From: Pelotalea chapellei
GTDB lineage: Bacteria; Desulfobacterota; Desulfuromonadia; Geobacterales; Pseudopelobacteraceae
DNA length: 64,000 nucleotides
Direction of reading: 5' to 3'
Assembly (NCBI RefSeq): GCF_018531195.1
Contig: NZ_JAHDYS010000012.1
Span: 1 to 64,000 of the forward strand
The notes under the pieces: generated by a model
The model's database searches: none
Seen by the model: the letters and a program-made list of their open reading frames with translations, nothing else
Told to the model about the DNA's origin: nothing
Shown: one piece after another, positions 36,205 to 44,596 of the stretch
How positions within the stretch are numbered: position 1 is the first letter of the stretch
Layout of the letters: every line of letters starts with the position of its first letter
Program-made: the position numbers and the translations under genes

Positions 36205-36654
36205 TTACTCAGCCGGCAGTCGGATTGTCAGCACCGGGCAGGAAGCTGCCCGAACGACGCGCTCTGCGGTGCTGCCAAAAATAATGTGGTCAAGACCGGT
36301 GCGGCCATGGGTACCCAGCACAATCAGAGATGCACCCGTATCTTGTGCCTTGCGAGTGATCTCTTCATACGGTATGCCGCTGACGATAGAGGTATCATAG
36401 GCGGTATAGCTCCCCAACCTTTCGTGGCAGAACTTTTCCATCATGGTGGTTGCACCCGCTTCGATTTCCTTTTCAAGCTGTTCGAAGGAAATGTGCGGTA
36501 CATAGAATCCGCGCAGGTCAACCGGTTCGTTGATGACATGCATGATGGTCAAATGAGAACCAAACTGCTGAGCCAAGGTCAGGGCATAATCAAAAGCATA
36601 GGCAGCGTTTTCAGAGAAATCGACAGCAACCAGAATTTTATCAAAAGTTTTCAT
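36205..36654 (-). CDS. Universal stress protein (UspA family)
   Basis: A 149-residue single-domain Usp. It starts MKTFDKILVAVDFSENAAYA and ends with the nucleotide-binding motif LGTHGRTGLDHIIFGSTAERVVRAASCPVLTI (G-2x-G-9x-G-S/T type), so it probably binds ATP. GGAGGG lies upstream of the ATG at 36654. It follows a single-domain response regulator, consistent with a stress-signalling group. Such proteins are induced in stationary phase and starvation. Confidence 0.92.
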   Translation of the reverse strand: MKTFDKILVAVDFSENAAYAFDYALTLAQQFGSHLTIMHVINEPVDLRGFYVPHISFEQLEKEIEAGATTMMEKFCHERLGSYTAYDTSIVSGIPYEEITRKAQDTGASLIVLGTHGRTGLDHIIFGSTAERVVRAASCPVLTIRLPAE

Positions 36655-36686
36655 AGCATACCCTCCTGGGGTCAAAAGTTATTGAT

Positions 36687-37061
36687 TCATTTTTCCTTGA
36701 AGATCTTTGCTATTATCTTGATCAGTTCTTCTACCTTGACCGGCTTGTTTACATACTCAAAGGCTCCCAGATTCATGGCTTCGATATATGATTCAACCTC
36801 TCCGTAGGCCGTAACCATGATAACATTGCTGGCCGGGTGTGTCCGGTTAAGTTCGCGCAAAAAAGTGATGCCATTCATCTCTGGCATGTTGATGTCGGTA
36901 ATGATCAGTTCGACTTCCCTGCTCCGGAGATAATTCAGTGCTTCGTGGCCGTTGGCTGCGGTGGAAATCTCATAGCCTTCGCGGGAAAGCAGCTTGGCAA
37001 GGCCATTTCGGGCATTTTCTTCGTCATCGACAATCAGAATATGTTTCTTTTGCTCGACCAC
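36687..37061 (-). CDS. Single-domain response regulator
   Basis: A 124-residue CheY-like receiver with no output domain: acidic pair VDDEEN near residue 11, phosphoacceptor in LIITDINMPEMNG, the conserved Thr/Ala of VMVTAYGEVESY and Lys in YVNKPVKVEEL. The start is GTG at 37061 with GGGAG 5 nt upstream. It probably passes phosphate or binds a partner. No kinase is adjacent; the nearest genes are a GAF protein and a Usp. Confidence 0.93.
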   Translation of the reverse strand: MVEQKKHILIVDDEENARNGLAKLLSREGYEISTAANGHEALNYLRSREVELIITDINMPEMNGITFLRELNRTHPASNVIMVTAYGEVESYIEAMNLGAFEYVNKPVKVEELIKIIAKIFKEK

Positions 37062-37118
37062 AGGAACTCCCGATTAATAAATAAGAAGTAAACAAGTTTA
37101 GCACCGAGATTGTGTTTG

Positions 37119-37865
37119 TCAAGCTGCCGGGTTTGTGTCCCTGGCGATCTTGGAGGTTGCAACCTTCTGTCGCAGCTTGATAGCAGAGAGAATCAGATTG
37201 GCAATGATGGAGACGAAATAGATCTCATCTTCCGGGAAGCTGCGCATGGAAGTTGTCTGCAGATTAATGACACCATAGATATCCTTTTTATCGGTGATCG
37301 GGAAGGAGAGCATGGAGTTATATTTCTCCTCGTTCAGCTCCGGGAAGACCTTGTAGCGCGGATCCTGTGACGCGCGGGAAAGATTGAGCGGCTGCATTTC
37401 CCGTGCAACAGTGCCGGTTATTCCCTCGCCAAGCCGGAGTCTGATCTTTCCGATCTTTTCCGGTTCGAAGCCATGGGTGGCGGTCAGCACAAGTTCACCC
37501 TCTTCAAGAAGGTAAATATTGCAAACACTGGCATTCAACTGTGTAGCAAGTTTGGTTGCCACAGACTGCAGCACCTCCGCGAGCTCAAAATCGGATGAAA
37601 CCAGCATACTGATTTCTTCCAGTGAGATAATCTCCATATGCTCACGGTTGGCGCGTTGCATGGTCAAGACCATTTTCCCCTTTTCACTCTCCACATAAGG
37701 AAGGAAGTTAGCTTTCTGATAAAAAGGATTAACCGTCTTTACCTTTTCCATCATGGTGCGATAGTCGGAGAAACCACAGGGGCAGGTCATTTTGACCCGA
37801 TAATTATCGATACGCTCACTATTCATGATTCGTCCACATTTGCGGCAACGTGCTGCTATCTGCAT
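37119..37865 (-). CDS. GAF-domain protein with N-terminal zinc ribbon
   Basis: A 248-residue protein. It opens with a zinc ribbon (CRKCG, then CPCG about 20 residues later), followed by a linker and a GAF domain from about residue 90 to 235 (ELAEVLQSVATKLATQLNAS, NIYLLEEGELVLTATHGF, RLGEGITGTVAREMQPLNL, IYGVINLQTTSMRSF). It binds a small ligand and has no output domain. AAGGAG lies 6 nt before the ATG at 37865. In the long minus-strand array between rodZ and a receiver; it may signal together with them. Confidence 0.88.
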   Translation of the reverse strand: MQIAARCRKCGRIMNSERIDNYRVKMTCPCGFSDYRTMMEKVKTVNPFYQKANFLPYVESEKGKMVLTMQRANREHMEIISLEEISMLVSSDFELAEVLQSVATKLATQLNASVCNIYLLEEGELVLTATHGFEPEKIGKIRLRLGEGITGTVAREMQPLNLSRASQDPRYKVFPELNEEKYNSMLSFPITDKKDIYGVINLQTTSMRSFPEDEIYFVSIIANLILSAIKLRQKVATSKIARDTNPAA

Positions 37866-37893
37866 GGCAGTCTCCTTGCTGATGTAAAGCTTG

Positions 37894-38757
37894 TCACTGT
37901 TTAACTCCCTCAGCATCCAGGACTACGTAAGCCGTTTTTCCTGTGGGGCCGAAAGGTTTGAGAGTCTTGCCGTTAAGTTCGGCCTCAACTGCGCCGGCAT
38001 TGGATAGCTCGAGGATAATGTTCCTGTCTGCTTTCCACTCGATGACATCACCAGCGGCTAATTCATAATCCTGTGCTGCGGTACCATCAATGGTCACCGC
38101 TAAAGTGCTATTACTAATGACTTTCATGCGCAGGACAAAGGTTTTGTCTGCGTCAGACGCCTTGCGTACAATGGGTTGTTCGGGCCGTACTTCTTCTTTG
38201 ACCGGAACCTCTGCTGGTTCAGAAACTGTTTTACTTTTTTCAACAGCAGAAGTGCTTCGGGCACTGGAAAGTACAGGCTGAACTGGCACTGCCGGGACTG
38301 ATGATGCTGTTGTAAGAGGGGCAGCATGCTGCGGAGTCGGCACCACGGTACGATTTATAATTGCTGAACTGATAAGTATCATTATCAGCAGGCCCGCCGG
38401 CAAGGTCAGCTTTTTCCATGGGATACGCTGCCTTCTTCGGGATGCAGTGCTGTTTGGCTGATCCGGTCCCTGACTGGAGGTTTCCGCGGGTGCGTACAGC
38501 TTTTCGTAAAGCCGCATCATGTCATCTGCATTGAGACCGAGATGTGTAGCATAGGTTCGCAAAAAACCCTTGAGATACGCCTGGCTGGCAAACTTGTTGA
38601 TCTGGTCTTCCTCCAGCGCCAGCAGGTAGTTAACCCCGATCTTTGTCGCCTCGGCCGCTTCATCCAAAGTAATTCCATGGTATTCACGACATCGCTTAAG
38701 GATGGCACCAGGAGAACTGAGGGTGGAATAATCAGGATTGGATGATGTCTCGGTCAA
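37894..38757 (-). CDS. rodZ: RodZ-like cytoskeleton protein
   Basis: A 287-residue protein: N-terminal HTH domain at about 15-80 (GAILKRCREYHGITLDEAAEAT and FASQAYLKGFLRTYATHLGL), a TM segment at about 113-130 (LPAGLLIMILISSAI), a Pro/Ser/Val-rich linker, and a C-terminal DUF4115 domain (MKVISNSTLAVTIDGTAAQD, VIEWKADRNIILELSNAGAVEAELNGKTL). This is the RodZ plan; the protein links MreB to the membrane in rod-shaped cells. The start is TTG at 38757 with GAGG upstream. It follows the TPR lipoprotein by 10 bp. Confidence 0.9.
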   Translation of the reverse strand: MTETSSNPDYSTLSSPGAILKRCREYHGITLDEAAEATKIGVNYLLALEEDQINKFASQAYLKGFLRTYATHLGLNADDMMRLYEKLYAPAETSSQGPDQPNSTASRRRQRIPWKKLTLPAGLLIMILISSAIINRTVVPTPQHAAPLTTASSVPAVPVQPVLSSARSTSAVEKSKTVSEPAEVPVKEEVRPEQPIVRKASDADKTFVLRMKVISNSTLAVTIDGTAAQDYELAAGDVIEWKADRNIILELSNAGAVEAELNGKTLKPFGPTGKTAYVVLDAEGVKQ

Positions 38758-38767
38758 GCCGGCCTCG

Positions 38768-39520
38768 CTACTTGATCAGTTCGAGATAGCCCTGGGATAA
38801 TCTCCCAAGGTCCGAGTCGGGGAAAATACGGAGGACTTCTTTGAAGGAAGCTTTCGCTGCTTCGAGATTATTCATCTTGAGGTACGCCAGGCCGAGGTGA
38901 TAATGAGCTGCACCATAATCATTGTATATCTCCAGCGCTTTGCTGTATTCGGCAATGGCCTGATCAAGTTTGTCCATGGCAAACCAGACTCGCCCCAGGG
39001 AAAGACGTATGACAGGGTTACGCGGATTGAGTGCCGCTACTGAACGAAGTTCTTCCAGTGCCTTGGGATAATCACCTTTTCCCAGATATGCAAGCCCCAG
39101 ATTGATGGTTGCGTCTTCACTCTTGTCATAAAAGATGTCATCTTTGACGATCTTGAACTGCTGAATTGCATTATCCCACCGCTTCAGCTCCAGGTAGGCC
39201 ACCCCCAGATCATTGCGGGCAACAGCATAATTGGGTTTGAGAGTCAGGGCGCGCTGCAGGCGCTTTTCAGCCAGATCGGGCCGCTTTTTCCCCAGATAAG
39301 CCATTCCCAGGTGATAGAGCAGTTCCGGGTTTTCGGGATCCAACTTTTCCGCCTCGGTCAGTTCAATCAAAGCATTGGTGTAGTTGCGCTCGCCAAGATA
39401 TGACAGACCCATCTGATAATGATAGGCAGCCTGATTCCCCTCGGGATGGCCGGTTGTTGCGCATCCGGCTGAAGTTCCCAGTGCCAGCAGAAAGATGAAG
39501 TACAGCAGGCGTGTGATCAT
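38768..39520 (-). CDS. TPR lipoprotein (PilF/PilW-like)
   Basis: A 250-residue lipoprotein: signal peptide with lipobox SAGC (Cys20), then about six TPRs from residue 35 to 245 (YHYQMGLSYLGERNYTNAL, LLYHLGMAYLGKKRPDLA, ARNDLGVAYLELKRWDNA, AHYHLGLAYLKMNNLEAA). It resembles PilF/PilW, the outer-membrane pilotin needed for secretin assembly in type IV pili, although no pilus gene is adjacent. The ribosome site at 39520 is weak. It sits between pfkB-type kinase and rodZ genes, a position also seen in PilW-like proteins of Deltaproteobacteria. Confidence 0.8.
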   Translation of the reverse strand: MITRLLYFIFLLALGTSAGCATTGHPEGNQAAYHYQMGLSYLGERNYTNALIELTEAEKLDPENPELLYHLGMAYLGKKRPDLAEKRLQRALTLKPNYAVARNDLGVAYLELKRWDNAIQQFKIVKDDIFYDKSEDATINLGLAYLGKGDYPKALEELRSVAALNPRNPVIRLSLGRVWFAMDKLDQAIAEYSKALEIYNDYGAAHYHLGLAYLKMNNLEAAKASFKEVLRIFPDSDLGRLSQGYLELIK

Positions 39521-39602
39521 GTAAATCCGTTTAAAAACAGGGTTAAATCGGCGCCAAACTAACAAATTGAGCAGCTGTTGTCAATAAAGGCGCCGGAGAT
39601 GG

Positions 39603-40520
39603 TCAGAGGGGCTCTATGTCCCTGAAGCTGGTCAGTGACTTGAAGTTCTTGTAGCGGGCCTCTATTTCACGATACTCCAGCCGCTTCATGCGCTCAAGAC
39701 TGAAATCTTCCACATTAAAGGAGGCCATTACGCTGCCGAAAATGATCGCCTGCCGGATACCGTCTTCGCTCAAATCTCCGGTATTTGCCAGATATCCCAT
39801 CAAACCTCCGGCAAAGGTGTCTCCGGCTCCGGTCGGATCGAATACCTGCTCCAGCGGGTACGCCGGCGCGGCAAAAACCGAGTCTTTGGTAAACATAAGC
39901 ACACCGTATTCACCCCGCTTTACCACCAGGCGTTTGCACCCCAGGGATATTATGCTGCGGGCCGCTTTGACCAGGTTGGCTTCACCTGTAAACTGGCGTG
40001 CCTCTCCCTCGTTAATCACGACAAGATCAACCTTTTGAAGGACTTTCTTAAGCGACTCCGGTTTGGATGATATCCAGAAATTCATGGTGTCGCAGGCAAC
40101 CAGTTTCGGGGCTCGCACCTGATCAAGCACATCCATCTGGAGATCGGGATCGATATTTGCCAGAAAAACATACTCAGCATCCCGGTAGGATTCAGGTAGG
40201 TTTGGCCTGAACTCGGTCAGAACATTCAGCTGGGTATCCAATGTCTGGGCTTCATTGAGATCATAACCATATTTACCAGTCCAGTGGAATGTTTTACCAG
40301 GTATGCGCTGGAGGCCGGCGGTATCGATATCCCGGGATTGCAGGAATTGCACGTGTTCCTGGGGAAAGTCCTCACCCACAACAGCCACCAGCGAAACGTC
40401 GGTGAAAAAGCTTGCCGAGGTAGAGAAGTAGGTGGCCGAGCCCCCCAGAACATTCTCACCCTTTCCGAAAGGGGTTTCTACCGTATCAAAGGCAACTGTG
40501 CCGACAACGACTATACTCAT
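39603..40520 (-). CDS. PfkB-family sugar/nucleoside kinase
   Basis: A 305-residue ribokinase-fold kinase. It begins VVVGTVAFDTVETPFGK with GGSATYFSTSASF as the substrate lid region, and carries the anion-hole motif DPTGAGDTFAGGLMGYL near residue 245 with the catalytic Asp. It lies about 30 bp after mtnP in the same direction. It would phosphorylate a ribosyl-type substrate; a link to the methylthioadenosine salvage pathway or adenosine is possible but not shown. AAGGAG precedes the ATG at 40520. Confidence 0.88.
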   Translation of the reverse strand: MSIVVVGTVAFDTVETPFGKGENVLGGSATYFSTSASFFTDVSLVAVVGEDFPQEHVQFLQSRDIDTAGLQRIPGKTFHWTGKYGYDLNEAQTLDTQLNVLTEFRPNLPESYRDAEYVFLANIDPDLQMDVLDQVRAPKLVACDTMNFWISSKPESLKKVLQKVDLVVINEGEARQFTGEANLVKAARSIISLGCKRLVVKRGEYGVLMFTKDSVFAAPAYPLEQVFDPTGAGDTFAGGLMGYLANTGDLSEDGIRQAIIFGSVMASFNVEDFSLERMKRLEYREIEARYKNFKSLTSFRDIEPL

Positions 40521-40551
40521 ATGCAAAGCTCCTTTTTCAGGCCGTCAGAAT

Positions 40552-41415
40552 CTACAGGTATCTGCCCGCGATTACGTCAAGTCTCTGTTTTACATCATCG
40601 GTTATGGCCGCTCTGTCTGTGATGATTGCATGCTGCATGTTGCTGCCGCAGGAACAGCTGCGTTCCGTTGCGATGGAGGCGACCGCCTGACGGATGATAT
40701 TTTTAGCCATGGCCACGTTCTGATGGATGATCTGGATGATCGCCTCAACGGTGACATCTTCGTGTGAATCATGCCAGCAGTCATAGTCGGTTGAAAGAGC
40801 AATGATGCCGTAACAGATCTCAGCTTCACGGGCCAGCTTGGCCTCGGTCAGGTTGGTCATGCCGATAACCGATGCACCCAAACCCAGATACGAGAAGGAT
40901 TCGGCCCGTGTTGAGAAAGCAGGACCCTCCATGCATATATAGGTTCCCCCTTTGTGGACGGTGGCGCCGGCGTTTATGGCGGCGGAGTAGAGGACATCCG
41001 AGAGAAGATGGCAGACCGGATCGGCAAAGCCGGCGTGTGCCACAATGCCGTCGCCAAAAAATGTATCCTTGCGAATGCCCTTGGTCCGGTCGATGAACTG
41101 GTCGGGAATTACGATGTGTCCCGGAGCAATAGCTTCTTTTAGGCTGCCCACTGCCGACACGGAAATGATCTGCTCTACACCGAGCTGTTTCATGCCATGG
41201 ATGTTGGCGCGATAATTGACTTCGGATGGAAGCAGGCGATGCCCACGACCATGTCGCGGCAGGAATACCATGCGCACGCCGTTCAGCACGCCTGTTATGA
41301 ATTCGTCAGACGGGGCTCCGAAAGGAGTAGTCACGGTAACATGATTTACATCCTCCAGTCCTTCCATTTCATAGAGGCCGCTGCCGCCGATGACGCCGAT
41401 GCTTGTAGTGCTCAT
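40552..41415 (-). CDS. mtnP: S-methyl-5'-thioadenosine phosphorylase
   Basis: A 287-residue phosphorylase, the usual MtnP length. GVIGGSGLYEMEGLED opens the fold; FLPRHGRGHRLLPSEVNYRANI is the phosphate/substrate signature; YICMEGPAFSTRAES and VIGMTNLTEAKLAREAEICY complete the family signature, with the Thr/Asp pattern of the adenine-specific enzymes. It cleaves methylthioadenosine, made during polyamine synthesis, to adenine and methylthioribose-1-phosphate. It is the first gene of the long minus-strand array to 33370. Confidence 0.94.
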   Translation of the reverse strand: MSTTSIGVIGGSGLYEMEGLEDVNHVTVTTPFGAPSDEFITGVLNGVRMVFLPRHGRGHRLLPSEVNYRANIHGMKQLGVEQIISVSAVGSLKEAIAPGHIVIPDQFIDRTKGIRKDTFFGDGIVAHAGFADPVCHLLSDVLYSAAINAGATVHKGGTYICMEGPAFSTRAESFSYLGLGASVIGMTNLTEAKLAREAEICYGIIALSTDYDCWHDSHEDVTVEAIIQIIHQNVAMAKNIIRQAVASIATERSCSCGSNMQHAIITDRAAITDDVKQRLDVIAGRYL

Positions 41416-41873
41416 TGCAATTTCCTTTCTGCGAGGAGTAACCCGTGGGCAAAAGCATCGGTGACTTTACGGTTTTGCATGCTAAAGTTCAATAATTATT
41501 TTCCCCTGCGAATCGTGACTTGAACCACTTGAGAGCATCTATGCATTAGCAGATTAAAAAAAATGGCTTGCCTTTCTCCAGAAACCTCCTTATTATCTTC
41601 GCAGACTGTCACACGAACGGCGGCAAGGTGTCCGCCGTTTTCTTTTTGATCATCGCTTACCGACCCCGATTCAATCCCCTTTATTGAACTTGGCAGAACG
41701 TTTGGCAGGCGAAGATTTATACCCGGCAGCTTTCAGGTTTTATCTCCTGATGTACGTGGTATTGAACAGCCTTGCTCACGCGGAACCGCCGTCCTCCATC
41801 CGTGGATCATGCCGTATGATCCCGCGGCCTGTGTGCGCTCCTCACCCCGACACCGCCCAGAAAAGGAACACGC
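41416..41873. other. Intergenic region between mtnP and rhlE
   Basis: About 458 bp between divergent genes. No convincing protein gene is present. It holds an orphan plus-strand terminator at 41616-41648 that ends no visible gene, followed by 225 bp before the helicase. The region could encode a short regulatory RNA or an attenuated leader of rhlE. Confidence 0.5.
41616..41648 (+). terminator. Orphan intrinsic terminator upstream of rhlE
   Basis: An 8-bp perfect stem (AACGGCGG at 41616-41623 and CCGCCGTT at 41632-41639) with an 8-nt loop followed by TTCTTTTTG. The T run is on plus only. No plus-strand gene lies upstream, since mtnP reads the other way, so it must end a non-coding transcript or act as an attenuator of rhlE. 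Confidence 0.7.
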
Positions 41874-43253
41874 ATGACGTTTGAAGAACTGAACCTCAAC
41901 CCGGCCATTCTCAAGGCAGTAACAGCCTGTGGCTACACCTCTCCAACTCCAATCCAGGCCCAATCAATTCCACTGGTTCTGTCAGGAACAGATCTGATTG
42001 CCACTGCCCAGACCGGAACCGGTAAGACAGCTGCCTTTGTACTGCCCGCCCTTGAGCGTCTCAGCACACCATCAACCGTGCCTGGTAAGGGCCCCCGAGT
42101 GCTTGTTCTGACTCCTACCCGTGAATTGGCCGGCCAGGTCATGGATGCGGCGCGTAACTACGGTCGCGGCATACGGGTTCGCTGCGGATCGATCCTTGGT
42201 GGCATGCCATATCGCGAACAGCTGCGCCTGCTTTCTGCCCCGGTTGATATCATTGTTGCCACTCCTGGTCGTCTGCTGGATCACCTGGAGCGAGGCAGCG
42301 TCAGACTTGATCGTCTGGAGATGCTGATTCTGGACGAAGCTGACCGCATGCTCGACATGGGGTTCAGTGAAGATATGGAAAAGATCGTTTCCCGGGCACC
42401 CAGCAATCGTCAGACTCTGATGTTCACCGCGACTATGGAAAAGTCCGTACTCAAGCTGGCCGAGACAATGCTGCGCGATCCACAGCGCGTCGAACTGGCT
42501 GTGCGCACCCAGTCTCACGATCTGATCGAGCAGCGCCTCCACGTTGCTGACAACTTGCATCACAAGAAAGAACTGCTGCGCCACCTGATCAGCGATCAGC
42601 AACTCACCAGGGCCATTATTTTCTCAGCAACCAAGCGCGATGCCGATGATTTGGCTCGTGAGCTGAGCAATGCCGGCCATCCGGCTGCCGCCCTGCATGG
42701 CGACATGAATCAATTTGCCCGCAACAAGACCATCGAACGCATGCGCCGCGGCGGCATCCGCCTGCTCGTCGCTACCGATGTAGCTGCACGCGGTCTGGAT
42801 GTGAACGGCATCAGCCATGTAATCAACTTCGATCTGCCTCGCTTTGCCGAGGATTACGTTCACCGCATCGGCCGTACCGGCCGCGCCGGCGCAACCGGTG
42901 TAGCCATTTCATTTGTCTCTTCATCGGAATTGAGCTACCTGGAGCGCATTGAGCGATTCATCGGCAAACGTCTTCCCGAACAGAATATCGATGGACTTGC
43001 TCCATTGTCAGCGCTGAGAAGGGTTTCCGGCGGTAATGGCGCGCGTCGTTCCGGCGGTCCGGGTGGCAACCGTTTTGGAAAACCGGGTGGCAAACCAAGA
43101 ACAGCAACTGGACAAGGCAAACCCTGGGAAGGCGCTCCCCGTCCCGGCAAGTCGGGAGCACCGGGAGCAAGTCGCCCTCAGCGCGGTTCAACCCACCAGC
43201 CGGTAGTGGAGTACCGTACCCGACGTGCTGAAACTCTTACGGGTCCGAAATAA
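41874..43253 (+). CDS. rhlE: DEAD-box RNA helicase (RhlE type)
   Basis: A 459-residue helicase. Motifs in order: Q motif (NPAILKAVTACGYTSPTPIQ), ATAQTGTGKT (Walker A), PTRELAGQ, TPGRLLDH, DEADRMLDMGF, FTATME (motif III, TAT for SAT), ATDVAARGLDV and HRIGRTGRAG. After residue 375 comes a basic, Gly/Arg/Pro-rich tail (GGNGARRSGGPGGNRFG...) expected to bind RNA without specificity. RhlE proteins act in ribosome assembly and mRNA decay in the cold. AAAAGGA lies 6 nt before the ATG. Confidence 0.93.
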   Translation: MTFEELNLNPAILKAVTACGYTSPTPIQAQSIPLVLSGTDLIATAQTGTGKTAAFVLPALERLSTPSTVPGKGPRVLVLTPTRELAGQVMDAARNYGRGIRVRCGSILGGMPYREQLRLLSAPVDIIVATPGRLLDHLERGSVRLDRLEMLILDEADRMLDMGFSEDMEKIVSRAPSNRQTLMFTATMEKSVLKLAETMLRDPQRVELAVRTQSHDLIEQRLHVADNLHHKKELLRHLISDQQLTRAIIFSATKRDADDLARELSNAGHPAAALHGDMNQFARNKTIERMRRGGIRLLVATDVAARGLDVNGISHVINFDLPRFAEDYVHRIGRTGRAGATGVAISFVSSSELSYLERIERFIGKRLPEQNIDGLAPLSALRRVSGGNGARRSGGPGGNRFGKPGGKPRTATGQGKPWEGAPRPGKSGAPGASRPQRGSTHQPVVEYRTRRAETLTGPK

Positions 43254-43281
43254 AACGGTAACAAGACAGAGCATCAAACTG

Positions 43282-43319
43282 AAAAAGGCTTCCGGGAATA
43301 CCTGGAAGCCTTTTTATAT
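43282..43319 (+). terminator. Intrinsic terminator after rhlE
   Basis: A 12-bp stem (AAAAAGGCTTCC at 43282-43293 and GGAAGCCTTTTT at 43304-43315) with a 10-nt loop, flanked by A and T tracts so that it can work in both directions between rhlE and the convergent HDOD gene. Confidence 0.88.
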
Positions 43320-43351
43320 TTGAAGACCAATTTCTTAGAGTGGAACTTTGG

Positions 43352-44596
43352 CTAGGCTGCCACCATCCCCCGCCAGTTGAAGGCATCCATCTGGGAATCA
43401 ATAAGCACTTCAACCGGTATGTCGATAGCTGTCAGCAGGCGTTCGACTTCTGCAAAGTTGGCCTGCTCCACCATTTCTGCCAGCAAAAGCAGCTGCCCCA
43501 AATGGCCCTGTCGCTTCAAAAGTGCATCATTAATTTCAGTTGCCAGGTTTAACCCGTTTATGACTTCTTCCATGGATACATTGAAGAGAACATCAAAGAG
43601 AGAAAAAATTCCTGTCATAAAGGCAGCTTCCGTCAAATCGTGGTTGTCAGGATTGTGATGTTGCTTGACCAGGCGCTCCATGAGGCGTCCCCTCACTGCC
43701 GCCATCTCCAGGAGCGGGTTGTTCAGGCCACGATTATGGCTGTCAACAGTGGCGAACAGGGCCAGGTGTATCCAGTGGCGCAGTTTGTCCAACCCCACGA
43801 GTGTGATGGCGTGGCGCAGGCTTTTGATTTTCTGGCGCAACCCCATGTTTACCGAATTGACCAGCTTGAGCAGGTGAAATGAAAGCGAAGGACTGCGGCG
43901 AAAGATCTCTTCAATTTCGGCTGTCTGAGGGTTGTCTCTCAGCCGGTCAAGCAGTTGCAGCATCTCGAGCTCTGCCGGTTCAAGGCAGTCACGTCGAAGC
44001 ATCTCCGGGCGCTGAAAGAAAAACCCCTGGAACAGGTGGAACCCCATCTTGCGGCATGCTTCAAACTGAGCTGCTGTCTCAACTTTCTCCGCCACCAGTT
44101 GTATTGGCGAACGCAGAAGTTTTCCTACCATTTCCGCCAGTTGCTCCGGTGGAATTGCGAGTATATCCAGTTTGACGATGTCTACTAATTTGTAAAATTC
44201 TTCCAGCTCCGGTGCATAGATGTGGTCGTCTAATGAGAGTCTGAACCCCATTCTCTTCAGCTCAATACAACGACTCCTGAGCTTGTCATCCATAGTCACC
44301 AGTTCAAGCAGTTCGAGGATGGTTTGCCCATGGGGCAGCACTTCCAGTAATTCAGAAAAAAAGAGCGACTGGTTGACATTGATGAAGGCCATCTTGTCTC
44401 CCAGCACATCACCCAGACCAAACCCTGCCAGGATGCTGGATATGACTGACGCGCTGGCAACATCATGGTTAGTGATGGTGGCGGCGTTGCGATAGGTTGA
44501 TCTGAAGAGCAGCTCATACCCGACGATTTCGCGCTTGCAGTTTAAAACCGGCTGGCGCCCCAGAAAGTAAATTCTTTTTCTGTTTTCCTCTGTCAT
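43352..44596 (-). CDS. EAL/HDOD two-domain signalling protein (YuxH type)
   Basis: A 414-residue protein. The N-terminal half is an EAL-like domain (FLGRQPVLNCKREIVGYELLFRS, INVNQSLFF, LSLDDHIYAPELEE, LVAEKVETAAQFEAC) in which EAL is replaced by ELL and the DDFG metal motif by DDH, so phosphodiesterase activity is unlikely. The C-terminal half is an HDOD domain (LSFHLLKLVNSVNMGLRQKIKSLRHAI, AAFMTGIFSLFDVLF). YuxH-type proteins take part in motility or stress signalling. The start codon overlaps the rlmN stop (GTGATGA; GTG at 44599 is an alternative), so the two are coupled. Confidence 0.88.
   Translation of the reverse strand: MTEENRKRIYFLGRQPVLNCKREIVGYELLFRSTYRNAATITNHDVASASVISSILAGFGLGDVLGDKMAFINVNQSLFFSELLEVLPHGQTILELLELVTMDDKLRSRCIELKRMGFRLSLDDHIYAPELEEFYKLVDIVKLDILAIPPEQLAEMVGKLLRSPIQLVAEKVETAAQFEACRKMGFHLFQGFFFQRPEMLRRDCLEPAELEMLQLLDRLRDNPQTAEIEEIFRRSPSLSFHLLKLVNSVNMGLRQKIKSLRHAITLVGLDKLRHWIHLALFATVDSHNRGLNNPLLEMAAVRGRLMERLVKQHHNPDNHDLTEAAFMTGIFSLFDVLFNVSMEEVINGLNLATEINDALLKRQGHLGQLLLLAEMVEQANFAEVERLLTAIDIPVEVLIDSQMDAFNWRGMVAA

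Noticed and set aside
41684-41884. Short plus-strand open frame before rhlE
   Set aside because: No ribosome site, no family; it overlaps the rhlE start and is probably leader sequence.
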